The notes under the pieces: generated by a model
Seen by the model: only the letters and a program-made list of their open reading frames with translations
Told to the model about the DNA's origin: nothing
Database searches by the model: none
Made by a program: the position numbers and the translations under genes
DNA from: CAZQKW01 sp964594075
GTDB taxonomy: Bacteria; Desulfobacterota; WTBG01; CAIYCZ01
DNA: 28,859 nt
Assembly: GCA_964594075.1 (NCBI GenBank)
Contig: CAZQKW010000042.1
Coordinates: 1 to 28,859, forward strand
Reading direction: 5' to 3'
Shown here: piece after piece, positions 16,643-25,270 of the stretch
Position numbering within the stretch: position 1 is the first letter of the stretch
Layout: each line of letters begins with the position of its first letter

Positions 16643-18121
16643 GTGCAATCTAAATTTTTTCCTCAGATAAAAATTCACCATGTGCTTGCCGCTATCCTGT
16701 GTCTTGGCCTGGTGCTGCGCTGCTGGAATATTACGCAAAGCTTCTGGTGGGATGAAATATGGAGCACCATGGCCTATGCAACGGCTCCTGCTGTGTGGAC
16801 TATTATGAAGAGTCTTGGCTATTATTTTAACAATCATGTATTATATTCATTAATGGCACATGGCTCAATAAAGCTTCTGGGTGAAAGCGAGGTTGCGGCA
16901 CGACTCCCGGCTGTGATTATGGGGCTCGTAGGCATTGTGGTGGCTTTTCAGTGTTTTAGAAAATACTTGGGTGACTGGTGCGCACTCATCGCAGCTTTTT
17001 TACTTGCCATCTCTGCCTTTCATATTGACCATTCTACTGAAGCGCGGGGTTATTCAGGGCTGGCACTCGGTGCATTATTGTCATCTCTTTATTTCTTGCA
17101 AGCTTTAAGCAACAACACAACAAGCCGGTGGGTGCTTTATGTGCTGTGGACAGTGTTGGGCTGTTATATGCAAATTTTTATGATTGCGGTATGTATCGCC
17201 CAGCTCATTTTTTTTCTTATTATTTTTCTGAGCGAAAAAGCGGGATTCTCGAGCGATAAAATTGCGCTACCATCCTATGGCACCTTCTTTAGAGCATTGT
17301 TCTTAGCAGCCGTTTTGACTGTTATTCTCTATGCACCTATTCTTCCCACATTTCTGACCAATATGGGCAAGGTGCGTTTGGTGAACGTAAGCCGCATGCC
17401 TTTCTTGACAAATCTCCTGAAATCAATGCTGCCCGGAATAGATACTCCCCTCGGGAGTATTATGTATTGCATTACGATTTGCGGAGGTCTCTACGGGATT
17501 TTCAAAAAAAACAGCATATTCGCCATATACCTGCTGACGATAATCTTTTTTCCCCTTATTCTGTATCTTTCGCTTAACCCGATGTTCATGTTTGAGCGAT
17601 ACTTTATTTTTGTCTTGCCGTTTGTGCTACTCACAGTGGGTGCTGGCATAGTTTTTTTTAGTCAGCGCCTCCCCCAAGGATACAAAACAGGGTTTGTTTT
17701 TCTGTGCGTGCTTCTCATAAGCTCTATTCAAATCCCTTCAATAAAAACTGTGCTTACCCAGGATCGTCAGAATTATCGCGAAGCACTGCAGTTTATTGAG
17801 CAGGCTGGTATTTCTCAAGACACCGATCTGGTATTTTCTATCGGTTATGCGGGAGAACATTTCAAATATTACGCGCACCATACAGCTATCATTTTTCCTG
17901 AAAACTTACAAAAGTTATCAGAAATGGCTGCCGGCAAACAGCGTCTGTGGTGCCTCATTACTGCCTGGCTTCCTGCACTGCGTCCGGCCTATGAAGATCG
18001 GGAACTGTATTCGGAGAAACCGGGCCAGGTTGAAATATATAACTATGTTAAACAACACTTTCAGCTCAAAAAACAGTATAGCTCAAAATTTCCGGTAGAA
18101 ATATATTATTGGGAAAAGTAA
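16643..18121 (+). CDS. GT39/ArnT-like GT-C glycosyltransferase
   Basis: A 492-residue polytopic membrane protein of the PMT/ArnT type, which transfers a sugar from a polyprenyl-phosphate donor on the outer face of the inner membrane. After the first helix comes FWWDEIWS with the acidic pair Asp37-Glu38, the GT-C loop-1 motif. It is followed by NNHVLYSLMAHGSIKLLGESEVAARLPA and HSTEARGYSGLAL, both family landmarks. About ten further hydrophobic segments and a short soluble C-terminus follow. The GTG start lacks a visible ribosome site, but the first helix follows at normal distance. It is the first of a tight six-gene plus-strand operon, with 1 bp to the next gene. Donor and acceptor are unknown. 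Confidence 0.88.
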   Translation: MQSKFFPQIKIHHVLAAILCLGLVLRCWNITQSFWWDEIWSTMAYATAPAVWTIMKSLGYYFNNHVLYSLMAHGSIKLLGESEVAARLPAVIMGLVGIVVAFQCFRKYLGDWCALIAAFLLAISAFHIDHSTEARGYSGLALGALLSSLYFLQALSNNTTSRWVLYVLWTVLGCYMQIFMIAVCIAQLIFFLIIFLSEKAGFSSDKIALPSYGTFFRALFLAAVLTVILYAPILPTFLTNMGKVRLVNVSRMPFLTNLLKSMLPGIDTPLGSIMYCITICGGLYGIFKKNSIFAIYLLTIIFFPLILYLSLNPMFMFERYFIFVLPFVLLTVGAGIVFFSQRLPQGYKTGFVFLCVLLISSIQIPSIKTVLTQDRQNYREALQFIEQAGISQDTDLVFSIGYAGEHFKYYAHHTAIIFPENLQKLSEMAAGKQRLWCLITAWLPALRPAYEDRELYSEKPGQVEIYNYVKQHFQLKKQYSSKFPVEIYYWEK

Positions 18122-18122
18122 G

Positions 18123-19637
18123 GTGGCAACCCCATTTGTCGGGAAGCATCCCAGAAAAAAGTGCTATTATCTTGTATTTATCTTTTTCATGGTAACCTAC
18201 GGCTATTTTTTTCAGGGCGGCGGATGGAACCAGAATGGAAGAATCTATCTAACACAGGCAATCATCAATCACGGCACCTTTGCCATTGATGCCTATAAAG
18301 AAGATGCGCCGCAGATGGAATTTGTCAACATGGGCGACTGGGCTTTTCATAACGGTCATTACTATTCCAATAAATCGCCGGGGCTGTCGTTTCTGGCAGT
18401 TCCGCCTTTTGCGCTGGCGCAATATGTGCTGCAGCGTATTACCCGGATCGCACCGGATCGCCAGGTGCTGTATGGTGCTTACTTTAGCAATTTGTGCACC
18501 ACCGGGATCCTCGCGTCCCTGCTGTGCCTCATTCTGTTTTATGTCTTCCTGGACCTGTTTCAAAGGCCATTGACTGAATCTGTGTTGTTAACCTTATTTT
18601 TTGGCTTGGGAACCCTTGCCTTTCCCTATAGCACTGCTTTTTACTCGCATCTGCCGGCTGCTTGCTGCTCCTTTTCTTCGTTTGTGATTGCCATTAATAT
18701 CCGTAGGGGCAACCTTCAGAATAAGCGCGTCGCTGCGCTATCTGCGGGTTTTTTGGCAGGAATGGGGGTTCTCATTGAACCGTCAGCCCTGTATCTGCTG
18801 GCAGCAGTTTTTCTGTATCTGCTGTGGAACAAGGAATTACGGCTTTACAGCGTCTTTTTTGTTGCGGGCTGCATCCCCCCCGGCATTGCCCAGGGTTTTT
18901 ACAACGCAGTATGTTTTGGCCATCCGTTTGCGTCAAGCTATGATTATGCCAATGATGTGGTCATGGTGCGCATTAACGGCAGCCTTTTCGGCGTGCCGAG
19001 CTTCAAGACCCTGTGGCAGATGCTGGTTTCGCCCTATCGCGGACTGCTTGTTACTTCACCGGTACTGCTCATGATGGTTCCCGGCATGGTGTTTTTCTTT
19101 TTGCAAAAGCACTGGTTCAGAGAGGCAACGGTATGCACTGCTGCATCTATCGTTTTTTTTATATTAATTGCCAGTTTTCACGCCTGGTATGGTGGTTCAA
19201 CGCCCGGCCCCCGTTATCTTATTCCAGCCTTTCCTTGGTTTTTTATGCTTACGGTGTGGGCTTTCAAGAAATTGCCGCGCCTGTTTAAAATTTTGGGGTG
19301 TATTTCCATACTCATAAATTTGTCAATAACGGTGGTTGGTGTAGAGATCCCAGCAGAAATCAAAAACCCCCTTTTTGTAATATTTAAAAACATTGCTGCC
19401 GGAAGGGTATCCATAAACCCAGTGCCCTTTTCACACTTTGAAAATTATCCTGATATAAATAAACTGGCAAACATTGAAAACTGGCATGTGATACAAAATC
19501 ATAATTCTTTTAATCTTGGGGAAGTCCTGTTTCCACACCATCTGGCAAGCATATTACCGTTGTTCGTATTCTGGATTATATGGGGTCTGTGTTGGCAGCG
19601 CATGGTATCAAACAGCAAAATGGATAAATCGGCATGA
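18123..19637 (+). CDS. Polytopic membrane protein, GT-C-like
   Basis: A 504-residue protein with a hydrophobic N-terminus and about nine further membrane segments. The first large loop has WNQNGR (35-40), GTFAIDAYKEDAP, then FHNGHYYSNKSPGLSFLAVP (75-94). A later loop has HAWYGGSTPGPRYLIP (353-368). These match a widespread family of uncharacterised GT-C-like membrane proteins found in exopolysaccharide loci (recollection). It starts with GTG one base after the previous stop and overlaps the next gene by four bases (ATGA), so it is translationally coupled on both sides. The function is probably sugar transfer from a lipid carrier; the usual DE/DD pair is not evident, so this is tentative. The C-terminus is short and charged. 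Confidence 0.78.
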   Translation: MATPFVGKHPRKKCYYLVFIFFMVTYGYFFQGGGWNQNGRIYLTQAIINHGTFAIDAYKEDAPQMEFVNMGDWAFHNGHYYSNKSPGLSFLAVPPFALAQYVLQRITRIAPDRQVLYGAYFSNLCTTGILASLLCLILFYVFLDLFQRPLTESVLLTLFFGLGTLAFPYSTAFYSHLPAACCSFSSFVIAINIRRGNLQNKRVAALSAGFLAGMGVLIEPSALYLLAAVFLYLLWNKELRLYSVFFVAGCIPPGIAQGFYNAVCFGHPFASSYDYANDVVMVRINGSLFGVPSFKTLWQMLVSPYRGLLVTSPVLLMMVPGMVFFFLQKHWFREATVCTAASIVFFILIASFHAWYGGSTPGPRYLIPAFPWFFMLTVWAFKKLPRLFKILGCISILINLSITVVGVEIPAEIKNPLFVIFKNIAAGRVSINPVPFSHFENYPDINKLANIENWHVIQNHNSFNLGEVLFPHHLASILPLFVFWIIWGLCWQRMVSNSKMDKSA

Positions 19638-21868
19638 AACAAAAAGGATGTATATATCTGCTCGCAGCCCTCATACTTCTTTTTCTTCTTCAAAGAGGAG
19701 CGCTGATTTTATTTGGCTACTCGCATATCTCACACCCTGGAATTGACGAACCGGTAAGCGGTGTCCTTGCCTGCGACATTCTTGATGGACAGATACGGGC
19801 ACCACTGTTTACGTATGAATACCTGAACAGGTCAGGGGATGTGCTTATTGAAGGGCTGCTTCTGGTTCCTTACTTTGCATTGTTTGGCAGGTCAATTTGT
19901 TCTACCAAGGTGTTTGCCCTCACCTCAGCCCTGATTACGTTTCTATGCTGGTTTATGTTTATAAGAAAATATCAGGGCGTTGTCGCTGCCGTCCTGTTCG
20001 GTTTATTGTTTGCGCTGCCGCCGCCTCTGTTTGCACGCCAAAGCCTCATTGGCACCATAAGCTCACATCATATGTTGAATCCGCTGATTGCGGTGCAAAG
20101 CCTGCTGTTATTTAAAATACTTGAAACCCGCCATAATAACTCGCTGCCTGTGTGGACGATAGTAGCATGTGGTTTTTTTGCAGGTCTGGGTATCTATATA
20201 TTCTATACCTACCTTTTATTTCTTGGCTTTTGCGGCATTATATTGCTGCTGTTTTTCCCGCAGATTTTATATATACGCACTATTGTGCTTATCGGCTGCG
20301 GGTTTATCATCGGGTTTTTGCCATGGCTGCTGCGCGCCGTTTCCACGCCGGCAGGCGGTCAGTATTTGGGCTCAATTTTAAAAAACATCGGCATTGACTG
20401 GTGGAGCTTTGTGCAAAATTTTGGGTTTGTTCTTCCTCATTCATTCGGATATGGCTATCCCTCTCGTGCAATTAGTTTGCTTTCCATAGGATTTGTCGTG
20501 TTTTTTCTTTTCTCTATAGCCATTATTGTTGATCACTGTTTGCGACCTGTCGTTTCCCGCAGCAGGGCAGGGGAAAAAGGGCACAGCAATCTTTCCATAT
20601 CTTCCCTTCAAGGGTTATTCTGTGCACTGTTTCCGATATTTTTTTTCATCGGTCTCTCCCTGTCGCCCATGCGTATCATGCCCTTTGAATACTGGCCTTC
20701 CATAGGCCTGTTTGCAACGTTCGGACCTTCCGATGTCATTCGCTATCGCTGGCTGCATATCCTGTTCCCTTTTTATTTTGCGGCGATTGCAATTGGTGTC
20801 AGCGTTGTGTTAACTTCGTCGCACACAAATAGAGTTAAACAGGTACTCATTATTTTCCTTTTAGTTTTTTTCATTGGTTGTAATATCTGGAAAAGTTTTG
20901 CTCTTTATTCAGCAGACGATTCAGGCACAATATTTTTATACAAAGGCTATAATTATGACCAATTTGCCCCGAAGTTTCTCCTGGGCGATTTTGCCCCTCG
21001 TGATATACTAAAAGCGTTTTCAATTACGGAGAACTATCCTGAAGAGAACCGTGGGGAAGCGTTTAAATCTTTCGGCACGCTGCTTGCGGGAAAGGTCATT
21101 CGAGGCGTCATGAGCATGGATCAGATGGACGCGATGTTCCAAAAAGTGCCCCCGCAGTATCGCAAAGATTGTGTGTATGGCATGGTGCGACTGGCACAAA
21201 GTTCAGAACAGCAATTTCAGGCATTACATAAATATCTTGCCGGGAACTATCCGGCGCTGTTTTACGAAAATTGGGGCTCGTGCAATCTTGGTTATAAATA
21301 TTACGGAGCGCTGGTCAATCAGCAGATTCTCTTAAATGCCCTGCCTGCTTCCGAACGCTGGTTTTATAGAAATTTCCTCAACAAGTTTAAACAGGAAATT
21401 TCCGATATACACACCGGTTCCCCCGCATTGCTGAAAGAAATAAACGCAACCCCGTCCATGTACCAGGCTGATGTGGTGCGCGGTCTGGGAAAACTGATAG
21501 GTTCTGAAATGCTGTTTGATACAATGAATACTCCCGATTATCCCTTGGATAGCAATTTCGGAGAGAACTTTTTGACACCTTTAAAAGAAGCTTTCTATCA
21601 GGGGATTGGTAGCGGTTTTGCCTCTACTCTGTGCCGGTTCTGGCGAATGCAGCAATTACCGGAAAATCCTGATGTGCCCCGCTATGCGCGAACACTTGAT
21701 CTGGAGTGGAATCGATGCATTGCGTTAATGGTGCGTCTGCCACAGCAAAATATGCCCGCAATAAAACGGGGTTTTAGAGATGAATTGCTTGAGCGACAAT
21801 TGCCGGCAGGAATAAAAAGATATGTGGTTTTTAAACTTCCCTTTATTGAATTGCTGGATAGCATTTAA
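19634..21868 (+). CDS. GT-C-like membrane protein with long soluble C-terminal tail
   Basis: A 744-residue protein in two parts. Residues 1 to about 418 form a GT-C-like membrane domain: one helix, then HPGIDEPVSG with the acidic pair Asp38-Glu39 in loop 1, then about ten more hydrophobic segments. Residues about 420-744 are soluble and would face the periplasm. In that tail a loose motif of the form YxxDxxxGxxxLxx recurs: YRKDCVYGMVRLAQ (509-522), YQADVVRGLGKLIG (610-623) and a weaker FYQGIGSGFASTLCRF (654-669). GT39/83 enzymes usually have short tails, so this looks like a fused acceptor-binding or protein-interaction module; its family is unknown to me. It overlaps the upstream gene by ATGA and precedes the flavoprotein by 26 bp. 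Sugar transfer from a lipid carrier is inferred. Confidence 0.8.
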   Translation: MKQKGCIYLLAALILLFLLQRGALILFGYSHISHPGIDEPVSGVLACDILDGQIRAPLFTYEYLNRSGDVLIEGLLLVPYFALFGRSICSTKVFALTSALITFLCWFMFIRKYQGVVAAVLFGLLFALPPPLFARQSLIGTISSHHMLNPLIAVQSLLLFKILETRHNNSLPVWTIVACGFFAGLGIYIFYTYLLFLGFCGIILLLFFPQILYIRTIVLIGCGFIIGFLPWLLRAVSTPAGGQYLGSILKNIGIDWWSFVQNFGFVLPHSFGYGYPSRAISLLSIGFVVFFLFSIAIIVDHCLRPVVSRSRAGEKGHSNLSISSLQGLFCALFPIFFFIGLSLSPMRIMPFEYWPSIGLFATFGPSDVIRYRWLHILFPFYFAAIAIGVSVVLTSSHTNRVKQVLIIFLLVFFIGCNIWKSFALYSADDSGTIFLYKGYNYDQFAPKFLLGDFAPRDILKAFSITENYPEENRGEAFKSFGTLLAGKVIRGVMSMDQMDAMFQKVPPQYRKDCVYGMVRLAQSSEQQFQALHKYLAGNYPALFYENWGSCNLGYKYYGALVNQQILLNALPASERWFYRNFLNKFKQEISDIHTGSPALLKEINATPSMYQADVVRGLGKLIGSEMLFDTMNTPDYPLDSNFGENFLTPLKEAFYQGIGSGFASTLCRFWRMQQLPENPDVPRYARTLDLEWNRCIALMVRLPQQNMPAIKRGFRDELLERQLPAGIKRYVVFKLPFIELLDSI

Positions 21869-21894
21869 ATTTTCAGAAAACGCTTAAATCTGCC

Positions 21895-23274
21895 ATGCGC
21901 GATTTGAAAAAAATTGTGATTATAGGGGCGGGTCCTTGCGGCCTGGGGGCTGCCTGGCGGCTGAACGAGCTGGGCTATTCCGACTGGGACGTTTTTGAAA
22001 TGCACCCCTATGTGGGGGGACTGTCAGCGAGCTTTGTGGATGACCAAGGCTTTACGTGGGATATTGGGGGCCATGTTCATTTCTCCCATTATGATTATTT
22101 TGATAAGCTTATGACCACCGTCATACCAGATGAGGGCTGGATACCTCACGAGCGGGAAAGTTGGATCTGGATGCGCAACCGCTTTATCCCGTATCCGCTC
22201 CAGTATAATATTGGCCGGCTTCCGCCTCATGAAATGATGGAATGCCTGGCTGGCTTGATCAACTGCAAAAACAGCAACACTACTCCCACAAATTTTCATG
22301 ACTGGATTCTGCATACTTTTGGCGAAGGTATTGCCCGGAATTTTCTCATTCCCTACAACAAAAAGGTATGGGCGTATCCGCTGGAAGAGCTTTCTGTTCA
22401 GTGGATGGGCGAGCGGGTGGCGGTGCCCGAGGTGAGCCGGGTTATTGATAATATACTGCAGGGCAGGGACGACTGTTCCTGGGGTCCAAACAATTCATTC
22501 AAATTTCCCCGGCACGGCGCCACCGGGGCTATATGGCAGGCTGTGGCTGAGCTCCTGCCGCAGGAGAAAATTCATCTCCGAAAACAACTGGTATCAATTG
22601 ACAGAGCAAGGAAAATCCTGCGGTTTAATGATGGCAGCGACTGTTCTTATGATCATCTTATCTCAACCATACCCCTTGACCGGCTGTTATCCATAACCGA
22701 TGGCATTTCCCATGACCAGCGGGACGTGCTTGTTTATTCTTCTTCGCATATCATTGGGATAGGTATTAAAGGCGAGCCGCCGGACCGGTTGCGCACCAAA
22801 TGCTGGATGTATTTTCCAGAAGATGATAATCCGTTTTATCGGGTAACGGTTTTTTCGAACTATTCGCCTCATAATGTTCCTGCGGGCGAATACTGGTCGC
22901 TGATGGGGGAAGTCGCCGAGTCCCCGAACAAACCGGTAGATCAAAGCCGCCTCCTTGACGAAGCGCTGACGGGGTTTTATAACACGCACCTTATTGCACG
23001 CAACGATACCATTGTGTCAACTTGGACCTATCGTGCTGAGTATGCATACCCTACACCATTTCTGCGCAGGGATGAAGTGATTAATAAATATCTCGCTCAG
23101 CTTAAACGGTACAATATTTATTCGCGCGGGCGTTTCGGGGCATGGAAATACGAGTGCAGCAATCAGGATCATGTGCTGATGCAAGGGGTGGAGGCTGTTG
23201 AACATATCCTGTTTGGCACCCCAGAAATTACTCTGAATTATCCCTCTTTAGTTAACACTCACAGAATACGGTGA
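21895..23274 (+). CDS. UDP-galactopyranose-mutase-like FAD protein
   Basis: A 459-residue flavoprotein. The FAD-binding Rossmann motif VIIGAGPCGLGAAWRL (8-23) and EMHPYVGGLSAS (35-46) are followed by GGHVHFSH (58-65). FIPYPLQYN (97-105) and NFLIPYNKKVWAYPLEELS (149-167) resemble conserved blocks of UDP-galactopyranose mutase and protoporphyrinogen-oxidase-like proteins. It is longer than canonical Glf (about 370-390), so it belongs to a related, poorly characterised branch often placed beside glycosyltransferases. Probable role: flavin-dependent isomerisation or oxidation of a nucleotide or lipid-linked sugar (inference). It is the fourth gene of the operon and overlaps the next gene by four bases (GTGA). 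A protoporphyrinogen-oxidase or carotenoid-desaturase role is unlikely given the context. Confidence 0.82.
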   Translation: MRDLKKIVIIGAGPCGLGAAWRLNELGYSDWDVFEMHPYVGGLSASFVDDQGFTWDIGGHVHFSHYDYFDKLMTTVIPDEGWIPHERESWIWMRNRFIPYPLQYNIGRLPPHEMMECLAGLINCKNSNTTPTNFHDWILHTFGEGIARNFLIPYNKKVWAYPLEELSVQWMGERVAVPEVSRVIDNILQGRDDCSWGPNNSFKFPRHGATGAIWQAVAELLPQEKIHLRKQLVSIDRARKILRFNDGSDCSYDHLISTIPLDRLLSITDGISHDQRDVLVYSSSHIIGIGIKGEPPDRLRTKCWMYFPEDDNPFYRVTVFSNYSPHNVPAGEYWSLMGEVAESPNKPVDQSRLLDEALTGFYNTHLIARNDTIVSTWTYRAEYAYPTPFLRRDEVINKYLAQLKRYNIYSRGRFGAWKYECSNQDHVLMQGVEAVEHILFGTPEITLNYPSLVNTHRIR

Positions 23275-23984
23275 ACAATGCCATGAATGATGTTGCAGTC
23301 GTCATGCCTGTTTATAATGAAGCTGAATGCATTGGTGAGGTTTTGCAGGATTGGATCAGCGTCCTAAACAGTTTGGGGATTAATTACCGATTAATTGTTT
23401 TAAACGATGGCTCAAAAGACAATACCGCCGAGGTGCTACAAAAATTTGATGATAACCCCTGTGTTATGATTATAAACAAAAAAAATACCGGGCATGGGCC
23501 GACGATTCTGCAAGGCTATCACCTGGCTGTTGCTGCTGCGCAGTGGGTTTTTCAGGTTGACAGCGATAATGAAATTGCTGCAGAACATTTTAAAACATTA
23601 TGGCAGGAACGGGGGAAATATGATGCAATAATCGGCATACGTGCCAATAGAAACCAACCTCTGGCGCGTAAAATTATCAGCGCAGTTTCACGTCTGGTGG
23701 TCGCCCTTTTTTACGGAACAGGCGTTACCGATGTTAACTGTCCGTTTCGGCTGATGCGTTCAGAAGTTTTAAAGGAGATATTGAAAAGGATACCGGAACA
23801 TACCTTTGCCCCGAATGTTGCCATATCCGGCTTTCTTGCGCTCTCAAAGGCCCAGATATCAAATCAAACAGTGCCGCATACTAACCGACAGACGGGAGAG
23901 GTGGCCATTAAAAAATGGAAGCTCATGAAAGCTGCCATGAAGTCTTTTTTGCAAGTTATCAGAATTCGATTAAATCATCATTAA
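23271..23984 (+). CDS. GT2 family glycosyltransferase
   Basis: A 237-residue GT-A enzyme. It has VAVVMPVYNEAE near the N-terminus, IVLNDGSKDNT, NTGHGPTILQGY and VFQVDSDNEI (DSD metal-binding motif). A later CPFRLMR segment is typical of polyprenyl-phosphate-sugar-synthase-like GT2 proteins. No membrane helix of full length is obvious. Two starts are possible: GTG at 23271, overlapping the upstream stop as GTGA, or ATG at 23283 four codons later. The overlap favours translational coupling with the flavoprotein gene, which may prepare its donor. The SGNH hydrolase gene begins 29 bp after its stop. Confidence 0.88.
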   Translation: MNNAMNDVAVVMPVYNEAECIGEVLQDWISVLNSLGINYRLIVLNDGSKDNTAEVLQKFDDNPCVMIINKKNTGHGPTILQGYHLAVAAAQWVFQVDSDNEIAAEHFKTLWQERGKYDAIIGIRANRNQPLARKIISAVSRLVVALFYGTGVTDVNCPFRLMRSEVLKEILKRIPEHTFAPNVAISGFLALSKAQISNQTVPHTNRQTGEVAIKKWKLMKAAMKSFLQVIRIRLNHH

Positions 23985-24013
23985 ATATTTTCGCACTTAC
24001 AGGATGTTTCGTT

Positions 24014-25126
24014 ATGCAAAAGGAAGTGTTTTTAAAACCAAAATTAATCTTTTTTTCACTTATTACAATACTGGTAGTGCTGTTTTGTATAGAAGTTTGT
24101 GCCCGAATAGTTTTGGCTTGTAATAAGGGTTCTTTAATTTATATCATGTATGGAATAGCAGATATTAAGGAAAAACAACGCTTGCAAAAATTTGAAGGTA
24201 ATGAGGGAGAGGCGGATTATTATAAATCAACACCTTCAGACGACCCGATCAATCCCATAAATAATCAGGGGTTTCGCGGCCGTGAAATTAGAGAGAAAAA
24301 ACCTGGCTCAATAAGAATAGTGTGTCTTGGAGGTTCAACGACTTTTGGGGATGGTCTTGATTACGCAGATACATATCCTGCACTATTGCAGGATATGCTC
24401 GATAGAAAAGCAGGCAAGGGAAAATTCGATGTTATTAATGGGGGTCAACCAGGCTTGAAATTATCACAGATAAATACCCTTATAAAAAAGGAAATAATCA
24501 AGTTAAAGCCGGATATTATCATCTTGATGAACATCAATAATAACTTTAAAGCCCCTAATTTTTGGTTTGTTGATATGAAAGGTAGAGAATCTATAAGCGA
24601 TGATTTGCGGGATAAACAAAAACCCCTCATAATTTTTTCAATAAAAAACTTCCTAGTACGGCATGTTGCATGTGCTCGCTTAATGCTTGATTATCGAAAT
24701 AAAATTGTCTGGAACTACTTTGTTGGCTTTGACTGGAAGTCTTTTTCCGCATCCCTTATGGCCCCTGATAATATTTGGGAAAAAGAATTTGCTGAAAATC
24801 TCGATAACATATTACAAATCCTTTTTGAACACAACCCCCAGATACAGATAATATTAATTGAAGAGGCTGTGAATCGCATCAGATACCCAGAGTTGGAAGC
24901 ACCGTTTAATAAAGCACGTCAAATCATGAGAGAAAAGGCGAAAAAATACAAAAAGGTTTATACACTTGATGTTGAGACAGCGATTATACAAGCAGACCAA
25001 AAAGGAGAAAAGGTTTGGCAGAGACCTGCATTCGATCCTTTGCATTTGGTAAGGCGAGGTAATGAAATAATCGCAAGTAAGTTGATACCATATATCGTAA
25101 AATACTCGTATATGAACCTCTCATAA
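24014..25126 (+). CDS. Membrane-anchored SGNH/GDSL hydrolase
   Basis: An esterase or acyltransferase of the SGNH fold, held on the outer face of the inner membrane by an N-terminal helix (residues 8-31). The ATG at 24014 is preferred to the ATG at 23915, which lies inside the preceding gene, because AGGA sits about 9 bases upstream and the anchor helix follows directly. Block I is LGGSTTFGDG with nucleophile Ser108, block II is NGGQPG (142-147), and block V is DPLH with Asp341 and His344. Block III, normally GxND, reads MNINNN (172-177), so its oxyanion Asn may be retained but the context is unusual. It is the last gene of the operon. It is visibly more AT-rich (two 60-base samples give 32-37% GC against about 52% in the helicase gene), suggesting separate ancestry. 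Likely role: adding or removing acyl groups on the glycan. Confidence 0.83.
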   Translation: MQKEVFLKPKLIFFSLITILVVLFCIEVCARIVLACNKGSLIYIMYGIADIKEKQRLQKFEGNEGEADYYKSTPSDDPINPINNQGFRGREIREKKPGSIRIVCLGGSTTFGDGLDYADTYPALLQDMLDRKAGKGKFDVINGGQPGLKLSQINTLIKKEIIKLKPDIIILMNINNNFKAPNFWFVDMKGRESISDDLRDKQKPLIIFSIKNFLVRHVACARLMLDYRNKIVWNYFVGFDWKSFSASLMAPDNIWEKEFAENLDNILQILFEHNPQIQIILIEEAVNRIRYPELEAPFNKARQIMREKAKKYKKVYTLDVETAIIQADQKGEKVWQRPAFDPLHLVRRGNEIIASKLIPYIVKYSYMNLS

Positions 25127-25230
25127 TTTAGTTGCCTGCTAAAAGGCGAAACATTAATGATACATTACATTTATTGAATGTATTGAAAAGCCATATTTAA
25201 ATTTACCTTGTTTAAAATCAATATCCCCAG

Positions 25231-25250
25231 TTCAATAAAAGTGCAACACT
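25231..25250 (+). repeat. IS30 left terminal inverted repeat
   Basis: The imperfect inverted repeat is paired with 26252-26273. Its core TGCAACAC is shared exactly, with a two-base length difference in the middle. Confidence 0.7.
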
Positions 25251-25270
25251 AAGGAGGAAACAAAGAAAAG

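Noticed and set aside
19510..19535. Fourth copy of the terminal-repeat core (GGGGAAGTCCTG-like)
   Set aside because: Lies inside a conserved coding frame, has a base deletion relative to the repeat core and no wider similarity; treated as chance.
25160..25183. ATACATT/AATGTAT hairpin after the SGNH gene as a terminator
   Set aside because: The stem is all weak pairs with a ten-base loop and no T-run follows.
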